33,447 nt of DNA from an uncultured bacterium (GTDB taxonomy: Bacteria > Patescibacteriota > Minisyncoccia > UBA6257 > GWB1-50-10): positions 1 through 33,447 of the forward strand of contig CAINEW010000007.1 of assembly GCA_903847915.1 (NCBI GenBank), read 5' to 3'. Of this stretch, positions 30,770 through 33,447 are shown piece after piece (within the stretch, counting starts at the first letter, position 1; every line of letters begins with the position of its first letter). The notes beneath the pieces are model-generated. The model saw nothing but the letters and a program-made list of their open reading frames with translations. It did not search any database and was not told the DNA's origin. Made by a program: the position numbers and the translations under genes.

Positions 30770-31427
30770 TCTTTTAGATGGGCTTGGTCAACTTATACTC
30801 CATTATCCCTCGTGGAGTTATGCTATTATCGGCCTCGGCATTCTCATTCAAGGTGAAGTCACTGTTCTCCTCGCAGTTTATCTCGCAGTAAGCGGTAACC
30901 TCACATGGTCAGGATTTATGATCGCAGCAATCGGCAGCTTACTCGTCGCCGAAACATTTGTTTATCTTATAGGACGCATTATTCGTCACACACGCTTTGG
31001 TTGGAAACTTTATTATAAATTAAAACCAAACCGCAAGGTACAAATTTATAGTTACTATCTCACTCAAAATCTTGGTAAATTATTTGTTGTCGCTAAATTC
31101 CTTGTCGGCACAAACCTCATTATTCTTCTTTTGACCGGCTGGACGAAAACACCATTCGGTAAATTTTTTAAGTCCCATCTCGTAAGCGTCTCTATTTGGT
31201 TTGCTACCATGACACTTGTTTCTTACTTCCTCGCAAGTGGAACATTCTATCTTAAATCAGAAAAAGTATTTCGTCGTGTAGAAATCGGCGCACTCATCGC
31301 CGTCGCATTTGTTTTTGTTGGTGAATACTTCCTCCGTGAAACGCTCAAACGAAAAATGTTTGCCAAAAAAGATATTACCGCATTGGAAGACGAAGAAGAA
31401 AATGAGCACAACAAAATCCCTTCATAA
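30762..31427 (+). CDS. DedA-like (SNARE-associated/VTT) membrane protein
   Basis: 221 residues. About five hydrophobic segments. The DedA-like core is visible: Y-A-I-I-G-L-G-I-L-I-Q-G-E-V-T-V-L-L-A-V-Y near 20-40, with a conserved Glu in a re-entrant region. L-L-V-A-E-T-F-V-Y-L-I-G-R follows, and then F-V-V-A-K-F-L-V-G-T-N, which matches the G/K-x-R/F-x-x-P/G-type arm of the family. DedA proteins help to flip polyprenyl phosphates or phospholipids, which would serve the glycan and peptidoglycan pathways here. The C-terminal tail is acidic. The last codons and stop overlap the terminator hairpin. The ribosome site (AAGGA) abuts the ATG, which is closer than usual. Confidence 0.75.
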   Translation: MSNLLDGLGQLILHYPSWSYAIIGLGILIQGEVTVLLAVYLAVSGNLTWSGFMIAAIGSLLVAETFVYLIGRIIRHTRFGWKLYYKLKPNRKVQIYSYYLTQNLGKLFVVAKFLVGTNLIILLLTGWTKTPFGKFFKSHLVSVSIWFATMTLVSYFLASGTFYLKSEKVFRRVEIGALIAVAFVFVGEYFLRETLKRKMFAKKDITALEDEEENEHNKIPS

Positions 31428-31445
31428 CGAAGGGATTTTATTTTT
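31413..31445 (+). terminator. Terminator overlapping the end of the DedA-like gene
   Basis: AAAATCCCTTC (31413-31423) pairs with GAAGGGATTTT (31429-31439), with the TAA stop in the loop, followed by ATTTTT. It separates the gene from the convergent tRNA-Phe. Confidence 0.85.
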
Positions 31446-31446
31446 G

Positions 31447-31518
31447 TGCCGCGGGGGTGAATCGAACACCCGACCAATCGCTCTTCAGGCGAATGCTCTA
31501 CCACTGAGCTACCACGGC
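31447..31518 (-). tRNA. tRNA-Phe (anticodon GAA)
   Basis: Minus-strand cloverleaf. Acceptor GCCGTGG/CCGCGGC with A73, D arm GCTC-AGTGGTA-GAGC, anticodon loop CTGAAGA (anticodon GAA, with G at 37) and T arm GGGTG-TTCGATT-CACCC. One pair at the outer end of the anticodon stem is T-T. CCA is not encoded. Phe is assigned from the anticodon; G37 is less usual than A37 for this tRNA. Confidence 0.9.
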
Positions 31519-31614
31519 ATAACATACTGTTAAGCACTAAAGAATAGTACTATTATTAACACATTCCTTTGTTTTGTTCAATATATTTTAGAAAAGGAAT
31601 ATACCACATAAAAC

Positions 31615-32757
31615 ATGAAACTTCTATCATTACTCCGGACGATCAAAAAATCGCTTTCACGCTACGAGCCCCTCGTAGAAGTATTAATTCACAAAGAGCA
31701 TATCATTCACAATATTGAGACGTATAAAACACATGCAAAAAATCTTCAAATCGCACCGGTCTTGAAAAGCAATGCCTACGGCCACGGACTGTTGAATATC
31801 GCAAAAATACTAGACACGCACCCCATCCCCTTTTTTGTGGTGGACTCGCTTTTTGAAGCGATAATCCTCCGCAACGAAAAAATCCACTCGCCTATTTTGG
31901 TCATTGGCCACACGACCACCAACAACATTATTCACAACACGCTCAAACACGTCGCCTTCACGATCGCAACTATTGAACAGTTAAAAGAACTTTCGCACGC
32001 GCTCACCCATCCTCAATCCATTCATTTAAAAATTGACACGGGCATGCATCGCCAAGGCATCGCTCTCAATGAGCTTGAATATTCAATTGAGCTTATTCAA
32101 AACAACAATTACATTCATTGTGACGGCATCTGTTCTCACCTTGCGGATGCCGACAACAGCGACGAACACTTTACCCTCCTTCAAATTGAACGATGGAACA
32201 GCATCGTGAAACTCTATAAACATCATTTTCCTCATCTGAAGTATACCCACCTCTCCGCAAGCGCAGGAATCTCTTATAGAGAAAAGATAAACGCGAATGT
32301 GTTCCGTTTAGGATTGGGCCTCTATGGTATAAACCCCTCACCGCTTATCGCCCTTGATCTCAAGCCAACACTAGAGATGAAAACAATCATCACCGCGCTC
32401 CGCACGATTGCCGAAGGGGAATGTGTAGGCTACGGCCTTACATTCCGCGCACACAAAGAAATGAAAATCGCCACCATCCCCGTGGGCTATTTTGAAGGAA
32501 TAGATCGCCGACTTTCTAATAAGGGATGCGTGAAAATAAAAAATCAGTTCTGTCCGATTATAGGACGCGTGAGTATGAATATGAGTTCAATTGATATAAG
32601 CGCTATTCCCGATATCAAAATCGGCGAATCAGTCACCGTGATCAGTGCACACAAAGAAGACCTTGATTCTATAGAACACATCGCACGATTATGTAACACC
32701 ATCCCCTACGAAATTCTCGTGCATATCCCCCCTCACCTCCGCAGAAGAGTGATATAA
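31615..32757 (+). CDS. alr: Alanine racemase
   Basis: 380 residues. Fold-type III PLP enzyme. The PLP-binding Lys51 lies in V-L-K-S-N-A-Y-G-H-G, the family signature. The barrel continues with I-D-T-G-M-H-R-Q-G, C-S-H-L-A-D-A-D, L-S-A-S-A-G and R-L-G-L-G-L-Y-G. The second catalytic base is Tyr273 in C-V-G-Y-G-L-T-F-R-A, followed by the beta domain (I-I-G-R-V-S-M-N-M-S-S-I-D-I-S). It interconverts L- and D-alanine for peptidoglycan. This fits the peptidoglycan-binding surface protein elsewhere in the window and shows that the cell builds, or at least alters, a wall. The 21-residue N-terminal extension before V-E-V-L-I is slightly long for the family. Confidence 0.95.
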   Translation: MKLLSLLRTIKKSLSRYEPLVEVLIHKEHIIHNIETYKTHAKNLQIAPVLKSNAYGHGLLNIAKILDTHPIPFFVVDSLFEAIILRNEKIHSPILVIGHTTTNNIIHNTLKHVAFTIATIEQLKELSHALTHPQSIHLKIDTGMHRQGIALNELEYSIELIQNNNYIHCDGICSHLADADNSDEHFTLLQIERWNSIVKLYKHHFPHLKYTHLSASAGISYREKINANVFRLGLGLYGINPSPLIALDLKPTLEMKTIITALRTIAEGECVGYGLTFRAHKEMKIATIPVGYFEGIDRRLSNKGCVKIKNQFCPIIGRVSMNMSSIDISAIPDIKIGESVTVISAHKEDLDSIEHIARLCNTIPYEILVHIPPHLRRRVI

Positions 32758-32766
32758 AAAGATAGG

Positions 32767-32794
32767 TTGACAGATAAAGCAGGTATGGTATGAT
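32767..32794 (+). promoter_or_regulatory. Promoter of the receiver-like gene
   Basis: TTGACA (32767-32772), 16-nt spacer ending TGG, TATGAT (32789-32794): consensus -35 plus extended -10. The start codon is about 50 nt downstream and has no Shine-Dalgarno sequence. Confidence 0.75.
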
Positions 32795-32843
32795 AAAGAT
32801 CCGTTTTTTAACAACTTATATTATCCATTAAATTATTTTTTAT

Positions 32844-33326
32844 ATGCCTAGTATCAATCAAAAAATTCTGTTTGTACAAACAGATCCTCCGCTGAATAAA
32901 ATAGCAATAGAAAAGCTCTTAGGAGAATATCCAAATACTGCAATTGCTCAAAATGCAGAAGAAGCACTTGAACAAATGCAAAAAGAGGAATTCGATTTTG
33001 TCGTCACTGGAATGCACATACATCCAGGGAATAGACAAGAATTAAAATTCTTTCACGACACGAATGCACCCACAGGACTTTATTTCCTTAAGGCGCTTTT
33101 ATGCAAAGAAAGAACAACAAGCGCAAAATTAACAGATGGCACAAAAAAGATTATTATTCCTTGGCTTACACCAGAGAAAATAATTGCCCATGCGCCAAAC
33201 AAAATTTCAATCTTTTTGCGTGATATACAAAACATGAGAATTCCACACATATACAGTGTGCCTCATGAAAGCGAAGGGACACTTACCACAATGGTAAGGA
33301 CAGCAATAAAAACCAGGATGAAATAA
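32844..33326 (+). CDS. Degenerate response-regulator receiver-like protein
   Basis: 160 residues. Residues 6-62 follow the start of a CheY-like receiver: K-I-L-F-V-Q-T-D-P-P (strand 1 with an acidic residue), A-I-E-K-L-L-G-E-Y-P (helix 1), A-Q-N-A-E-E-A-L-E-Q-M (strand/helix 2) and F-D-F-V-V-T-G-M-H-I-H-P-G (strand 3). The Asp that is phosphorylated in true receivers is replaced by Thr55 or Gly56, so two-component phosphorylation is unlikely. The second half keeps strand/helix alternation, with an insertion rich in charged residues, and has no output domain. It may be a pseudo-receiver that binds a partner protein. It is a single-gene unit between a strong promoter and a terminator. Fold call moderate, function open. 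Confidence 0.6.
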   Translation: MPSINQKILFVQTDPPLNKIAIEKLLGEYPNTAIAQNAEEALEQMQKEEFDFVVTGMHIHPGNRQELKFFHDTNAPTGLYFLKALLCKERTTSAKLTDGTKKIIIPWLTPEKIIAHAPNKISIFLRDIQNMRIPHIYSVPHESEGTLTTMVRTAIKTRMK

Positions 33327-33336
33327 TTTTTTACAG

Positions 33337-33367
33337 CATCCATTTCTTCATAGAGATGGATGTTTTT
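33337..33367 (+). terminator. Terminator of the receiver-like gene
   Basis: CATCCATTTCT (33337-33347) pairs with AGAGATGGATG (33352-33362) with one T-G pair and a TCAT loop, followed by T5. It lies 11 nt after the stop codon. Confidence 0.85.
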
Positions 33368-33418
33368 ATTTCGTCGTCTTATTCTTCGTTATAAGTTATT
33401 AGTTAAGGGTTATTTTGG

Positions 33419-33447
33419 TCGGGCTGCTGGGAATTGAACCCAGTCTA
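33419..33447 (-). tRNA. Partial tRNA (3' half only; isotype not determinable)
   Basis: On the minus strand the last bases of the window give a T arm (CTGGG-TTCAATT-CCCAG) and the 3' acceptor strand CAGCCCG with A73. The acceptor 5' strand would be CGGGCTG. The D and anticodon arms lie beyond the right edge, so the amino acid cannot be read. A C1-starting acceptor is common in tRNA-Pro and initiator tRNAs, but this is not enough for a call. Confidence 0.7.

Overview
The window looks like a chromosomal segment of a member of the Patescibacteria (Candidate Phyla Radiation), most likely a parcubacterium. This is inferred from gene content and style: compact minus-strand operons with 4-bp overlaps, very few Shine-Dalgarno sequences, large secreted proteins with a peptidoglycan-binding domain and Ser/Thr-rich beta repeats, a stand-alone GIY-YIG gene, a four-helix-bundle (S23-type) gene, an O-antigen-ligase/TPR pair, a SIMPL protein and many short GC-rich palindromes. 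TGA is used as a stop codon (for example at 18092 and 29343), so the recoded Gracilibacteria/Absconditabacteria group is excluded.

Region 1 (1 to about 14.5 kb) is an AT-rich surface-glycan cluster, almost all on the minus strand. It starts with GDP-mannose 4,6-dehydratase (ending at 8925), a small cupin-like protein, an FkbM methyltransferase, a second methyltransferase, a DegT-type sugar aminotransferase and a GT10-like glycosyltransferase. It continues with an HprK-like ATPase, a GT2, a GT4, a CmcI-like methyltransferase and a GT2 that runs off the left edge. Dehydratase plus aminotransferase suggests a GDP-perosamine-type sugar. Upstream lie a complete IS1595-family insertion sequence (10003-10727) abutting the 5' stump of a flavoprotein gene, another GT4, a TPR membrane protein, a four-helix-bundle protein and an O-antigen-ligase-like polymerase.

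Region 2 (14.5 to 27 kb) is a cell-envelope and stress region on the minus strand. It holds a 1136-residue secreted surface protein, a GIY-YIG gene lying between the two halves of a split palindrome, a 0.5-kb gene-free stretch full of hairpins, a membrane protein overlapping clpB, clpB itself with a CIRCE operator, a 518-residue surface protein sharing its C-terminal two thirds with the 1136-residue protein, an HtrA-like protease, a SIMPL protein and a DUF5680 protein.

Region 3 (27 to 33.4 kb) is mixed in orientation. It holds a cysteine desulfurase enlarged by in-frame palindromes and 12-bp repeats, a divergent Nudix hydrolase, two small secreted or anchored proteins, tRNA-His, a DedA-like membrane protein, tRNA-Phe, alanine racemase, a degenerate receiver protein and the 3' part of a third tRNA.

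Several genes have a good promoter whose -10 box ends only 8 to 13 nt before the start codon, with no Shine-Dalgarno sequence. This suggests leaderless mRNAs. clpB is the exception, with a predicted leader of about 100 nt containing a hairpin that ends 2 nt before the ATG.
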